Positions 30,435-38,981 of a stretch of DNA of 64,000 nucleotides are shown in pieces. Made by a program: the position numbers and the translations under genes. The DNA comes from Variovorax paradoxus. GTDB lineage: Bacteria > Pseudomonadota > Gammaproteobacteria > Burkholderiales > Burkholderiaceae_C. The stretch is taken from NCBI RefSeq assembly GCF_000834655.1, contig NZ_JXQQ01000009.1, forward strand, positions 1 through 64,000. Reading direction: 5' to 3'. The notes under the pieces were generated by a model, which saw only the letters and a program-made list of their open reading frames with translations, was not told where the DNA came from and did no database searches. Each line of letters starts with the position of its first letter. The first letter of the stretch is position 1.

Positions 30435-31184
30435 ATGTCCCTCGATCCCCTACAGGCACTGCAGGCCGCGAACCGCGCGGTATCGCCCATCCATGCGGCG
30501 AACGCCGGCACCTTGCTGATCGCGGGTGCGACGGGTGCCCTGGGGCAGGAGCTGCTCCGAAAGCTGGCCGGGCGCCATCGTTTTGCCCATGCCCGCGTGC
30601 TGTCGCGCGAGCCGATCCGCGACGGACTTCGCGGCGTCGAGACGTACCTGAGCCCGGACCTGCCGATCGCGCAATGGCCGCTGACCTCGGCCGACACCGC
30701 GGTCATCGCTTTCGACCCGCCCCGGCTCTATCACGACCGCGAGCGTGCGCTGTGGGTGCCGCAGCCTTCCGACCTGCCCGAGCTTGCGAAATGGCTGCGG
30801 GCCTGCGGCGTGCAGACGCTGGCCATCGTGCAGCCGCATGACCAGGGCAAATTGCCCGAGGCGCTCAAGCGCGGGCTCGCGAGCCTGGACGAGCAGTCGG
30901 TGGTCGCCAACGGCTTCGACCGGGTGATCCTCGTGCGCTCGGCGCGCAAGCCGCTCCATGCGAAATTCGCCAACCCCGCCGAGCGGTTGGCCGCCTGGAT
31001 GCTGTCGATCGTGCGCTTCATGGTGCCCAGCAGCGAACAGCCGGTGCGCGCCTCCAAGGTGGCGGAACTCGTCGACATCGCGTTGCGCATCGCGCCGGCC
31101 GGTGTGCACGTGGCCGCGCCAGAGATGGTGTGGGAGGCTTCGCAGGGCCAGATGCAGGCCGTGGCGCAGCGCTGGTTGAGCTAG
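30435..31184 (+). CDS. NAD(P)-binding Rossmann-fold protein, function unknown
   Basis: 249 residues. The dinucleotide motif reads IAGATGALGQELL near residue 29. There is no SDR catalytic YxxxK, so it resembles atypical NAD(P)H-binding proteins (NmrA or sugar-epimerase-like) rather than a classic dehydrogenase. It has no signal peptide. It is divergent from lemA (47 bases) and ends four bases from the stop of the converging hydrolase gene. I do not recognise its substrate. Confidence 0.75.
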   Translation: MSLDPLQALQAANRAVSPIHAANAGTLLIAGATGALGQELLRKLAGRHRFAHARVLSREPIRDGLRGVETYLSPDLPIAQWPLTSADTAVIAFDPPRLYHDRERALWVPQPSDLPELAKWLRACGVQTLAIVQPHDQGKLPEALKRGLASLDEQSVVANGFDRVILVRSARKPLHAKFANPAERLAAWMLSIVRFMVPSSEQPVRASKVAELVDIALRIAPAGVHVAAPEMVWEASQGQMQAVAQRWLS

Positions 31185-31188
31185 CGCA

Positions 31189-31863
31189 TCAGCCGCGCCA
31201 CTGGCGCAGCATCTCTGCCGAATCGACCACCAGCCCGAGGTGCAGCGACACCATGGCGAGCGCCGCGTTCTCCAGGTGCGCGTCCGTGCCGCGCACCAGG
31301 TCGCGCAGCACGACCACGCGGTAGTTGCGGTTGTTGGCGTCGAAGGCGGTATTGAGCACGCAGCAGTCGGTGAAGCCGCCGTTGAGCACCACCGTCTCGA
31401 TGCGCTGGTTGCGCAAGAGGAAGTCCAGGTCGGTCGGGTAGAACGCCGAGAGCCGGCGCTTGGTGTCCACGCGCATGTCGCCGGGTTCCACGCGCGTGAC
31501 CCATTCGGTCCAGCGCGAGCCTTCGATGGCGTGCGCGTCGGCATTCGGGATCGCGCCCACATGCAAGGGAAAGGTGCGCCGCCACGCAGCGGGAATGCCG
31601 TGGATGTCGTCTTCGCCGCCCGGCCGCAGCACCGACTTGATGTGCACGATGCGCACGCCCAGCGCGCGCACCTCGTCGTGAAAGCTGTCGATCGGTGCCA
31701 CCACGTCGCGTGCCCGCGGCGCGGGGCATGGGCAGTCGGGGCTGTCGTCCAGGTGCCCGCGGTGCATGTCGATGGAAACGACCGCGGTGGTGGCGGGGTT
31801 CAGGTAGTCGGCGAACTGCGCCGTGTCGAGTTCGCGCTCCTCGTTATAGACCCAGGCCTTCAT
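31189..31863 (-). CDS. Isochorismatase-type cysteine hydrolase
   Basis: 224 residues. The catalytic triad of the family is visible: Asp in VSIDMHRGHL, Lys in VDTKRRLSAF and Cys in FTDCCVLNT. RutB in the nearby rut operon belongs to the same superfamily, but the two sequences differ outside the triad. Such enzymes cleave amides or ureido compounds. It is the last gene of the seven-gene operon that starts at 38070, overlapping the permease stop by four bases. A role in opening or deamidating a pyrimidine- or purine-derived compound is inferred from that context only. Confidence 0.85.
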   Translation of the reverse strand: MKAWVYNEERELDTAQFADYLNPATTAVVSIDMHRGHLDDSPDCPCPAPRARDVVAPIDSFHDEVRALGVRIVHIKSVLRPGGEDDIHGIPAAWRRTFPLHVGAIPNADAHAIEGSRWTEWVTRVEPGDMRVDTKRRLSAFYPTDLDFLLRNQRIETVVLNGGFTDCCVLNTAFDANNRNYRVVVLRDLVRGTDAHLENAALAMVSLHLGLVVDSAEMLRQWRG

Positions 31864-32795
31864 CGGCGTTCTTCTCTCACGTAGGGTTGGCCCAGCGCGC
31901 CGGGCTCGTCGTCGCCGCCGCGCTTCTTGCCGAGCGCGACCCAGATCATCACGCCGAGCGTGACGGCATACGGAGTCATCATCACGAAGTACTGCGGCAG
32001 CTGGACGCCGGCCGCGGCCAGTTGCGGGATCAGCGCTTCGATGCAGCCGAACAGCAGCGCGCCCGCCAGCGCCTTCCAGGGCGACCAGCGCGCAAAGATC
32101 ACCAGGCCCACCGCGATCCAGCCGCGTCCGCCGGTCATGCCCGCGATCCAGAGCTTGGTGCTGACCACGGAGATGTAGGCGCCCGCCAGCCCGACCAGCG
32201 CTGAGCCCGCGAGCACCGCAACGAACCGCCATGCCGCCACGCGGATGCCCGCCGCATCGGCCGCCTGCGGGTTCTCGCCCACTGCGCGCAGGCGCAGGCC
32301 GCTGGAGGTGCGCGTAAAGAACCAGGCCACCGCGCCGAAGATCGGCAGCGTGAGCCAGACCATCGCGTTCTGCTCGAAGAGCCGGCCCACGCCGGGAAGC
32401 AGCGACAGCGGCCAGAGCGCCATCGTGCCGATGCCTCCGGTCGCGTGGTTGGTCCATTCGGCCACCGAGCCGACCAGCGCCGTGAGGCCCTGGCAGAAGA
32501 ACACCAGCGCCAGGCCCGCGATCACCTGGTTCACGCGCAGCCAGATCACCATCACCGCGAACAGCATCGACACCGCGCTGGCCGCCAGCATCGCCAGCAC
32601 CAGCGACACGACCGGTTGGCCGAGCGTGAGCTGCGCGCCGATGCCGGCCAGCGCGCCGACCAGCATCAGCCCCTCGGCGCCCAGAGAGAGCACGCCCGCG
32701 CGTTCGCAAATGATCAGGCCTAGCGCGGCCAGCGCATACGGCACCGCGAAGTCCGGCGTGCTCGCGAGCCAGTTGAGAACGATGCCGCCGTCCAT
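31860..32795 (-). CDS. Nucleoside-type ABC transporter permease 2 (BMP-associated)
   Basis: 311 residues, about eight to ten membrane helices. It matches the second permease of BMP-family importers (YufQ/NupQ): YALAALGLIICERAGVLSLGAEGLMLVGA at the start and LRLRAVGENPQAADAAGI in the middle. Only parts of these are quoted as motifs. It starts at the last base of the stop of permease 1 (TGATG). With the other three components it imports nucleosides or similar compounds in known family members. Confidence 0.9.
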   Translation of the reverse strand: MDGGIVLNWLASTPDFAVPYALAALGLIICERAGVLSLGAEGLMLVGALAGIGAQLTLGQPVVSLVLAMLAASAVSMLFAVMVIWLRVNQVIAGLALVFFCQGLTALVGSVAEWTNHATGGIGTMALWPLSLLPGVGRLFEQNAMVWLTLPIFGAVAWFFTRTSSGLRLRAVGENPQAADAAGIRVAAWRFVAVLAGSALVGLAGAYISVVSTKLWIAGMTGGRGWIAVGLVIFARWSPWKALAGALLFGCIEALIPQLAAAGVQLPQYFVMMTPYAVTLGVMIWVALGKKRGGDDEPGALGQPYVREERR

Positions 32796-33955
32796 CACAC
32801 GGCCTCCGCGTTGCCGGTGCCGATGCGCCGAATGCGATGGCGAATGAAGAAATCGCTCGACGCCACGCACACCACGATCACTGCCTGGATCAGCTGCACC
32901 ATCGAGAAAGGCACCTGGTAGAACACCTGCAGGCTGCGGCCGGTCACGAACAGTGCCGCGACCAGCAGCGCCACCACGGCGGCGGCCAGCGGGTTGTTGC
33001 GCGCAAGGAAGGCGATGAGGATGCCCGAGAAGCCATAGCCCTGGTAGAAGGCCTGCGTGAGCCGGCCCTCCTGCCCCGAGGCCACCGCGAAGCCCGCGAG
33101 CCCCGCCATCGCGCCCGAAAGCAGCACGGCGCCGTAGATGGTGCGGCGCACCGGCACGCCCACCGCATGCGCCACGCGCGCGTTCGCATCGACGAAGCGC
33201 AGGTAGAGCCCGGCGCGGCTCACGCCCACCAGCCACCAGGCGGCCAGCGCGACGACGCCCGCCAGCAGGATCGCGCTACCCACGCCCGCGCCCAGCTCGG
33301 GCAGCCGCTCGAAGGCGCGGAACTGCGGCGAGTAGGGGAAGTTGTCCTTCGGGTCCTTCCAGTTGCCGTACACCAGGTGCAGGAGGAAGTTGGCCGCCAT
33401 GTAGTTGAGCATCAGCGTCGAGATGATCTCGTTCACGCCGAGCTTCAGCTTGAGCCATGCGGGGCCCAGCACCCACAGCAGCCCGCAGCCGATGGCCGCG
33501 ACGAACATCAGCGGCAGGCGCAGGCTCTCGGGGCCGACCTGCCACATCGAGACGGCGGTGGCGCCGATCGCACCCCAGATCATCTGGCCCTCGAGGCCGA
33601 GGTTCCAGAAGCGCGCGCGGAAGGCCATCGACCCCGCCAGGCCCACGAGGATCATCGGCGCGGCCTGGAACAGCACGGCGCGCAGGTTCTGCGCGTCGAA
33701 GAAGGTCTGCATCACGAACTCGTTGGCCAGCTCGCCGGCCGGCACGCCCGCGGCCACGAGGATCGCAGCGGAGATCGCCAGGCCCGCCAGCAGCGCGATC
33801 GCCAGGATCAGCGCCTGCCACCGGCGTGCCATGTGCTGGCGGATCTCCAGCGCGTAGCGGCGGCTCGCGAGCGGCTGCGGCGCTCGCGCGGGCGTGGGTG
33901 TTTTCATGTCTGCCGCCGGTGAATGCGCCATGGCTGCGAGCGATGCGTCAGCCAT
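32795..33955 (-). CDS. Nucleoside-type ABC transporter permease 1 (BMP-associated)
   Basis: 386 residues. A ~45-residue polar lead precedes the first membrane helix. The family blocks are ARFWNLGLEGQMIWGA, GVNEIISTLMLNYMA and AFYQGYGFSGILIAFLARNNP. It resembles YufP/NupP. It overlaps the end of the ATPase gene by eight bases and is coupled to permease 2. The long lead is unusual; the internal ATGs at residues 9 and 17 are alternative starts. Confidence 0.9.
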   Translation of the reverse strand: MADASLAAMAHSPAADMKTPTPARAPQPLASRRYALEIRQHMARRWQALILAIALLAGLAISAAILVAAGVPAGELANEFVMQTFFDAQNLRAVLFQAAPMILVGLAGSMAFRARFWNLGLEGQMIWGAIGATAVSMWQVGPESLRLPLMFVAAIGCGLLWVLGPAWLKLKLGVNEIISTLMLNYMAANFLLHLVYGNWKDPKDNFPYSPQFRAFERLPELGAGVGSAILLAGVVALAAWWLVGVSRAGLYLRFVDANARVAHAVGVPVRRTIYGAVLLSGAMAGLAGFAVASGQEGRLTQAFYQGYGFSGILIAFLARNNPLAAAVVALLVAALFVTGRSLQVFYQVPFSMVQLIQAVIVVCVASSDFFIRHRIRRIGTGNAEAV

Positions 33956-35483
33956 GGTCCACCATCGCCTGCCCGATGGCCTGCCGGTCGGCCGGCTGTG
34001 CGAACTCTCCGGCGATGCGTCCGCGCGTCATCACGCCCACGCGGTCGGCCAGCTGCAGCACCTCGTCGAGGTCTTCGCTGATCAGCAGCACCGCGGCGCC
34101 GCCATCGCGCGCGGCGCGCAGGCGCGCATGCACCTCGGCGCTGGCGCGCACGTCGAGCCCGCGGCTCGGGCTGTGCGCGAGCACCAGCGTCGGCGACTTG
34201 CCGAACTCGCGCGCCAGCACCAGCTTCTGCGCGTTACCGCCGGAGAGCAGCGCGGCCTTCTGCGACACCGAGCGCACGCCCTGCACGTCGAAGGCGCGCA
34301 CGGCTTCCTGCGTGTCGGCCTGGATGCGGTTGCGGCGCAAGTGCCACACGGGACCGTAGCGCCCGCTGTGCACGCGGCCGATGGCGTAGTTCTCCGCGAC
34401 CGACAGGCCGCCTGCGAGCGCGAGGCCGTAGCGGTCGGCCGGGATCGCGGCAATGCCGACATTGCGCCGCGCGGGTGCGGACATGGTCTTCAGATCGCCA
34501 TGGCCTTCAAGATGCATCTCGCCTTCGAGGCCGCCGCTGACTTCGGGCAGGCCCATGATGGCGCCAGCCAGTTCGCTCTGCCCGTTGCCGCCTACGCCGG
34601 CGAGGCCGTAGATTTCGCCGGCGTGCAGTTCGAGGTCGACACCGTCGAGCACGCGGCGGCCTTGCGGCGACGCCGAGGAGCGCAGCCCGCGCACTGACAG
34701 CCGCACCGGCCCGCGCGGCGCCTTTGCCGGTTGCGACGAAGGCGCGGCAATGGATTCACCTACCGTGAGCCTCACGAGTTCGCCCACCGACGTGGCGCCG
34801 GGCTCCAGCGTTGCCACCGTGCGCCCGCCACGCATCACCGTCACGCGGTCGGCATACTTTTTCACGTCCGCCATCTTGTGCGTGACCAACACCACGGCAG
34901 AACCGCTGCGTGCAAGCCCCTGCACCGTCTGCAAGAGGCGTGCGGCTTCCTGATCGGTCAGCACCGCCGTGGGTTCATCCAGGATCAGGATGCGCGCGCC
35001 CGCGAGCAGCACCTTGAGGATCTCTACGCGCTGCTGCTCGGCAATCGAGAGTGCGTCGATGCGCCTGGAGGGATCGATGTCGAAGCCCAGCTCCGACGCC
35101 TTGTTGCGGATGTCGCGCGAAATCTCGCGCAGCCGCTCTCCATGGCTTTGAAACTCGGCCGGCGGCGGCGCGGTGAGCAGGATGTTCTGCGCCACCGTGA
35201 ACGGCCGCACCAGCTTGAAGTGCTGGTGGACCATGCCGATGCGGTACCGGGCCGCATCGCGCGGACCGGCCAGGCGCACCACGTTGTCGTCCACCAGCAG
35301 TTGCCCGGCCTCGGGCGCATAGAGACCGGCGGCGATGTTCATCAACGAAGACTTGCCCGCGCCGTTCTCTCCGAGCAGCGCATGCACCTCGCCCCAGCGC
35401 GCGGCGAAGTGGGCGTCGGTCAGCGCCGCAAAGCCGTCGAAGGTCTTGCGGATGCCGCTGAGTTCGAGCGCGTTGGCGGGCAT
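33948..35483 (-). CDS. Nucleoside-type ABC transporter ATP-binding protein
   Basis: 511 residues, two fused nucleotide-binding domains. Domain 1 has Walker [10 protein letters not shown] at 38-46, the GMVHQHFKLV Q-loop block typical of BMP-linked ATPases, and ILILDEPTAVLT. Domain 2 has the degenerate GVGGNGQSEL and LLSGGNAQKLVLAREF. The ATG at 35483 follows the binding-protein stop by 19 bases. It energises import through the two permeases. Confidence 0.93.
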   Translation of the reverse strand: MPANALELSGIRKTFDGFAALTDAHFAARWGEVHALLGENGAGKSSLMNIAAGLYAPEAGQLLVDDNVVRLAGPRDAARYRIGMVHQHFKLVRPFTVAQNILLTAPPPAEFQSHGERLREISRDIRNKASELGFDIDPSRRIDALSIAEQQRVEILKVLLAGARILILDEPTAVLTDQEAARLLQTVQGLARSGSAVVLVTHKMADVKKYADRVTVMRGGRTVATLEPGATSVGELVRLTVGESIAAPSSQPAKAPRGPVRLSVRGLRSSASPQGRRVLDGVDLELHAGEIYGLAGVGGNGQSELAGAIMGLPEVSGGLEGEMHLEGHGDLKTMSAPARRNVGIAAIPADRYGLALAGGLSVAENYAIGRVHSGRYGPVWHLRRNRIQADTQEAVRAFDVQGVRSVSQKAALLSGGNAQKLVLAREFGKSPTLVLAHSPSRGLDVRASAEVHARLRAARDGGAAVLLISEDLDEVLQLADRVGVMTRGRIAGEFAQPADRQAIGQAMVDHG

Positions 35484-35502
35484 GGCCTGTCTGTCCGGCT
35501 GT

Positions 35503-36606
35503 CTATTTCTGCGTGACCACGCCCTTGACGAACCAGTCCATCTTCCAGAGGTCGGCATCGGAGAGCACCGCGCCCTTGGCCACGCGCTCCTTGCCATCGC
35601 GGTCGGCAAGCGGGCCCGCGTAGATCTGCTTGCCCTTCAGGATGGCTTCGCGTTCCGCGGTGATCGCCGCGGCCTTGTCTTTTGGAACCGCGGGGCCGAA
35701 GCCCGCGATGTCGGTGCCGCCGTCCTTCATCTCGATGAAGGCGCCGTATTGCGCGGGCTTCCAGCCGCCGGCCATCACCTTCTTCAACTCAGGCACGAGA
35801 AAGCGGTCCCACACCCACACCGACGAGCACAGCGTGGCCTTGGGCGCGAACTGGCGCAGGTCGCGGTGGTGGCCGGTGCCGTACACGCCGCGCTCCTGCG
35901 CCACGATCTGCGGCGTGGGGCTGTCCACGTGCTGGCCGATGACGTCGGCGCCCTGGTCGATGAGGGCTGCCGCGGCGGCACGCTCTTTCACCGGATCGTT
36001 CCAGGCGCCGGTGTAGATCACGTTGACGGTGGCGTTCGGGTTCATCTTCTGCGCGCCGAGCGCGAAGGCGTTGATGGTCCAGTTCACCACGCCGAAGGGG
36101 TTGGCCGCGACGAAGCCGAGCTTGCCGGTCTTCGATGCCGCGCCCGCGGCCATGCCGCAGAGGTACTGGCTCTCGTAGGTGCGGCCGTAGAACGATTCGA
36201 GGTTCGTGCCGTTGGTCGTGCCCGAGCCGTTGAGGAAGGCCACGTCGGGATACTTGGCGGCCAGGTCCTTGAAGCTGTCGGAGTAGCCGAAGGCCGTGCC
36301 GATCACGATGTTGGCGCCGCGCTGGATGAACTTCTCGGCCGCCGGCTTGATGGCTGAGGCGTCCTCGGGCACGTTCTCGACGAACTGGATCTTCTGGCCG
36401 ATCTCCTTCTCGATCTTCACGCGGGCTTCGTCGAAGGCCTGCGTCCAGCCGCCGTCGTTCTTCGGGCCGAAGTAGAGCATCGCGATCTTCGGCTTGTCCT
36501 TGAGGGTGAAGCCGTCGGCCGCCACCGCGGGCAGCGTGAACAACGCGCCGCCGGCTGCGAGCGTCAGTGCAAGGCCGAGAAAGCCGGTGGTGGGTGTGCG
36601 CAGCAT
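35503..36606 (-). CDS. BMP-family periplasmic nucleoside-binding protein
   Basis: 367 residues. A signal peptide ends near LPAVAADG (residue ~30). The BMP (Med/PnrA) pattern is clear: PKIAMLYFGPKNDGGWTQAF, then IVIGTAFGYSDSF and NPFGVVNWTINAFALGA. In other bacteria such proteins bind purine or pyrimidine nucleosides or bases. The ATG at 36606 is chosen over that at 36621 because AAAGG lies at the right distance before it. It is the third gene of the RutR/sigma-54 operon. Confidence 0.92.
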   Translation of the reverse strand: MLRTPTTGFLGLALTLAAGGALFTLPAVAADGFTLKDKPKIAMLYFGPKNDGGWTQAFDEARVKIEKEIGQKIQFVENVPEDASAIKPAAEKFIQRGANIVIGTAFGYSDSFKDLAAKYPDVAFLNGSGTTNGTNLESFYGRTYESQYLCGMAAGAASKTGKLGFVAANPFGVVNWTINAFALGAQKMNPNATVNVIYTGAWNDPVKERAAAAALIDQGADVIGQHVDSPTPQIVAQERGVYGTGHHRDLRQFAPKATLCSSVWVWDRFLVPELKKVMAGGWKPAQYGAFIEMKDGGTDIAGFGPAVPKDKAAAITAEREAILKGKQIYAGPLADRDGKERVAKGAVLSDADLWKMDWFVKGVVTQK

Positions 36607-36668
36607 GGAGCGACCTTTCATGGGAAGCAGGAAGTGGGACGGAAGAAAAACGAGAGAGGTCGCGCGCG

Positions 36669-37055
36669 TCACATCATGAAGTTGATGCGGAACACGTTGC
36701 CCTCGGGGTCCAGCAAGACGGACTGGTACCAGTTGTAGTAAGTGACGTAGGGCGGCTTGATCAATGTGGCGCCGGCCTCGAGCGCGACGGGCACCATGCG
36801 GTCGACATCGGCTTGGCTGTCGACGTCGATGTTCAGCAGGAACTTCACGCCGCGCGTGTCGGAGAACTCGGCCAGGTGCAGCAGCTCGTAGGCATCGAGC
36901 GCGTTGAAGCCCAGGCTCGACTTGCCGGTGTCCAGGCCGCGAAAGATGGGCGAGCGGATCGCCTCGATCTCGGAGAAGCCGAACACGCGCTGGTAGAAAC
37001 CGCTGAGCGCGACCACGTCCTTGGCGAACACGTTGACGTAGGAGAGATGAGCCAT
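36669..37055 (-). CDS. VOC-family (glyoxalase fold) protein
   Basis: 128 residues, one pair of beta-alpha-beta-beta-beta units. It begins MAHLSYVNVFAKDV and has VLLDPEGNVFRINFM at the end, the usual VOC closing block, although the common metal-ligand Glu after GN is replaced by Arg (GNVFRI). It may therefore use other ligands or none. It lies 13 bases after the oxygenase gene and 62 before the binding protein. The reaction is unknown; the operon suggests a step on an oxidised pyrimidine-like compound. Confidence 0.85.
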   Translation of the reverse strand: MAHLSYVNVFAKDVVALSGFYQRVFGFSEIEAIRSPIFRGLDTGKSSLGFNALDAYELLHLAEFSDTRGVKFLLNIDVDSQADVDRMVPVALEAGATLIKPPYVTYYNWYQSVLLDPEGNVFRINFMM

Positions 37056-37068
37056 GCCGTGCTCCAGC

Positions 37069-38070
37069 TCAGGCTGTCGCCTTGGTGCCGCCGAAGGTCG
37101 TCTGCTTCACGAACTTCGAGGTGAGGTGGTCGCCCGACGAAATGGGCGCGTACTTGGGCGCTTCGCCCGGCGCGAGGCAGCTGGGCAGGCACTCGACCAT
37201 CGCGTCGTAGTTGGGCTGGTGAAAGAACACCAGCGACTGCCGGCGGTTGGTGCTCGCCACCTCGAAGGGCGGGTTGACCACGCGGTGCAGCGTGGACACC
37301 CACAGGTCGTTGGTCCACTGCATCATGAGATCGGCGATGTTGACGACCATGCCGCCCTCGACCTGCGGCACGTCGACCCACTGGCCGGCCTTGTTGAAGA
37401 CCTGCAGGCCCTTGTCGTCGGGCAAGACGATCGTGAGGCTGCCGTAGTCGCTGTGCGCGCCTGCGCGCAGCTGGCCCGGCAGCGGCGCTTCGCGCTGCGG
37501 TGGATAGCTGAGCACGCGGAACATGCTGATGTGCTCGTCGATCTTGTCGTCGAAAAACGTCTCGGGCAGTTCGAGGCCGAGCGCGAAGATGCGCATGAGC
37601 GAACGCGAGAGGTCGCTCATTGCCTCGAAGTAGCCTTCATAGGCTTCGCGGAAGCCCTCGATGGGCGGCCAGCTGTTGGGCTCGAAGTGCGGGCCGGCGG
37701 CGGGGCCGTGGTGGTAGTCGTCGTCGGGCACGTTCGACGGGCCGATGGAGAACGACTCCTTGAGGTCGCCGGGCGCCGCTTCTTCCAGGCTGTACGAGAG
37801 GCCCTCTTCGCCGACCGCGCTGTAGCCGCGCACCGCGTCCTCGCGCGGACGGTCGACCTTGCGTTTTTCCGCCAGCGGCATGTTGAAGAATTCGCGCGAG
37901 AGCGAGGAGACGCGCGACACCAGCTCGGCTGGTATGCCGTGGTTGGTGATGACCAGGAAGCCGATGCTGCGGCAGGCCTCGTCGACTTTCTTCGCGATCT
38001 CCGCCTTGCCTTCGGCCGTGCCGGCGAAGTAGGGCGCGAGATCGATGATGGGTACGGACAGCAGGGTCAT
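37069..38070 (-). CDS. 2-oxoglutarate/Fe(II) oxygenase, isopenicillin-N-synthase family
   Basis: 333 residues. The N-terminal DIOX block (VPIIDLAPYF, GFLVITNHGIP) is followed by the iron ligands H206 and D208 (GAHSDYGSLT) and H262 (STLHRVVNP), and by the 2-oxoglutarate motif R277-Q-S279. So it should hydroxylate a small molecule using O2 and 2-oxoglutarate. It is the first gene of the operon with a VOC protein, BMP transporter and hydrolase. Its promoter has a sigma-54 box and a RutR-like palindrome, and it is divergent from rutR. Fungal thymine-7-hydroxylase belongs to the same fold family, so a nucleobase substrate is a reasonable guess, not a demonstration. Confidence 0.9.
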   Translation of the reverse strand: MTLLSVPIIDLAPYFAGTAEGKAEIAKKVDEACRSIGFLVITNHGIPAELVSRVSSLSREFFNMPLAEKRKVDRPREDAVRGYSAVGEEGLSYSLEEAAPGDLKESFSIGPSNVPDDDYHHGPAAGPHFEPNSWPPIEGFREAYEGYFEAMSDLSRSLMRIFALGLELPETFFDDKIDEHISMFRVLSYPPQREAPLPGQLRAGAHSDYGSLTIVLPDDKGLQVFNKAGQWVDVPQVEGGMVVNIADLMMQWTNDLWVSTLHRVVNPPFEVASTNRRQSLVFFHQPNYDAMVECLPSCLAPGEAPKYAPISSGDHLTSKFVKQTTFGGTKATA

Positions 38071-38104
38071 GGGCGGGTCCTCATGCTTGGCATGCCTTTC
38101 GCCA

Positions 38105-38120
38105 TGCAACGTCTGTGCCA
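38105..38120 (-). promoter_or_regulatory. Sigma-54 (-24/-12) promoter of the oxygenase operon
   Basis: On the minus strand the sequence is TGGCACAGACGTTGCA, a full match to TGGCAC-N5-TTGCA with exactly ten bases between the GG and GC. Transcription should start near 38092, about 20 bases before the oxygenase ATG. NtrC-type activation is typical of such promoters; no clear NtrC site was found. Confidence 0.85.
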
Positions 38121-38122
38121 GT

Positions 38123-38138
38123 TGGACCAAATGGACAA
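38123..38138. promoter_or_regulatory. RutR-like operator upstream of the oxygenase operon
   Basis: TGGACCAAATGGACAA matches 12 of 14 defined positions of the RutR palindrome TTGACCA-NN-TGGTCAA. It lies two bases upstream of the -24 box of the oxygenase operon and 135 bases before the rutR start, so RutR could control both directions. Confidence 0.75.
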
Positions 38139-38272
38139 ATCGCATTTGTCGCGTCAGCATGGTGCGCGCCGCGAGGGCCTCGGGGCCGCCGTGGCGCAAC
38201 GCGATGCACCGCGGCCTTACAGTGGTGCGCCGTTCAGAGAACCTGCAATCCATTGACGAAGAGCGAGGGAAG

Positions 38273-38980
38273 ATGCCGAAGACCAAGGCGCTGGCCGCAG
38301 CCAGCAGCACCGACAAGAGCCCGGCGCGAAAGCGCGCGAAACCCGCGGTGCGCAGCGCCTCCGCCGTGAGCCGGCGCCTGCGCCAGATCGAGGACAAGCG
38401 CAGCGCGATTCTCGGTGCCGCGCTGGGGCTGTTCTCGCGCTTCGGGCTGCATGGCACATCGATCGACCAGGTGGCGGCGCGCGCCGATGTGTCCAAGAGC
38501 AACCTGCTCTATTACTTCGCGAACAAGGAGGAGCTGTACGTCAACGTGCTGCGCGACCTGCTCGCGCTGTGGCTCGAACCGCTGCGCGGCTTCAGCGCCG
38601 AGCAGGACCCGGGCGAGGCCATCGGCGACTACATCCGCCGCAAGCTCGTGATCTCGCGCGACAGGCCCGATGCATCACGCCTGTTCTGTCTTGAAATGAT
38701 CCAGGGCGCGCCGCTGCTGCGCGATGAACTCGACCGCGAACTGCGCACGCTGGTGGAACGTAAATCGGAGGTGATTCGCGCTTGGGTGGAGGCCGGCAAG
38801 CTCGCTCCGGTCGATCCGCACCATCTGATCTTCGCGCTCTGGGCGATCACGCAGCACTACGCCGATTTCGGTGTGCAGGTGCATGCGCTGTCGGGGCACA
38901 CGCTGGACGATGCGGCGTTCTTCGAGCAGACGGTGGAGAACGTGCAGCGCATCGTTCTCCAGGGCATCACCGTGCGTTGA
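38273..38980 (+). CDS. rutR: RutR-type TetR regulator of pyrimidine use
   Basis: 235 residues. A basic lead of ~35 residues is followed by a TetR helix-turn-helix (ILGAALGLFSRFGLHGTSID, then VAARADVSKSNLLYYFANKEEL) and the RutR C-terminal core with FALWAITQHYADFGVQV. In E. coli RutR binds uracil or thymine and leaves its operators. The start at 38273 follows GCGAGGGAAG. It converges on rutF with one base between the stops and is divergent from the oxygenase operon. RutR-like boxes lie at 38123 and 43379. Confidence 0.92.
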   Translation: MPKTKALAAASSTDKSPARKRAKPAVRSASAVSRRLRQIEDKRSAILGAALGLFSRFGLHGTSIDQVAARADVSKSNLLYYFANKEELYVNVLRDLLALWLEPLRGFSAEQDPGEAIGDYIRRKLVISRDRPDASRLFCLEMIQGAPLLRDELDRELRTLVERKSEVIRAWVEAGKLAPVDPHHLIFALWAITQHYADFGVQVHALSGHTLDDAAFFEQTVENVQRIVLQGITVR

Positions 38981-38981
38981 T

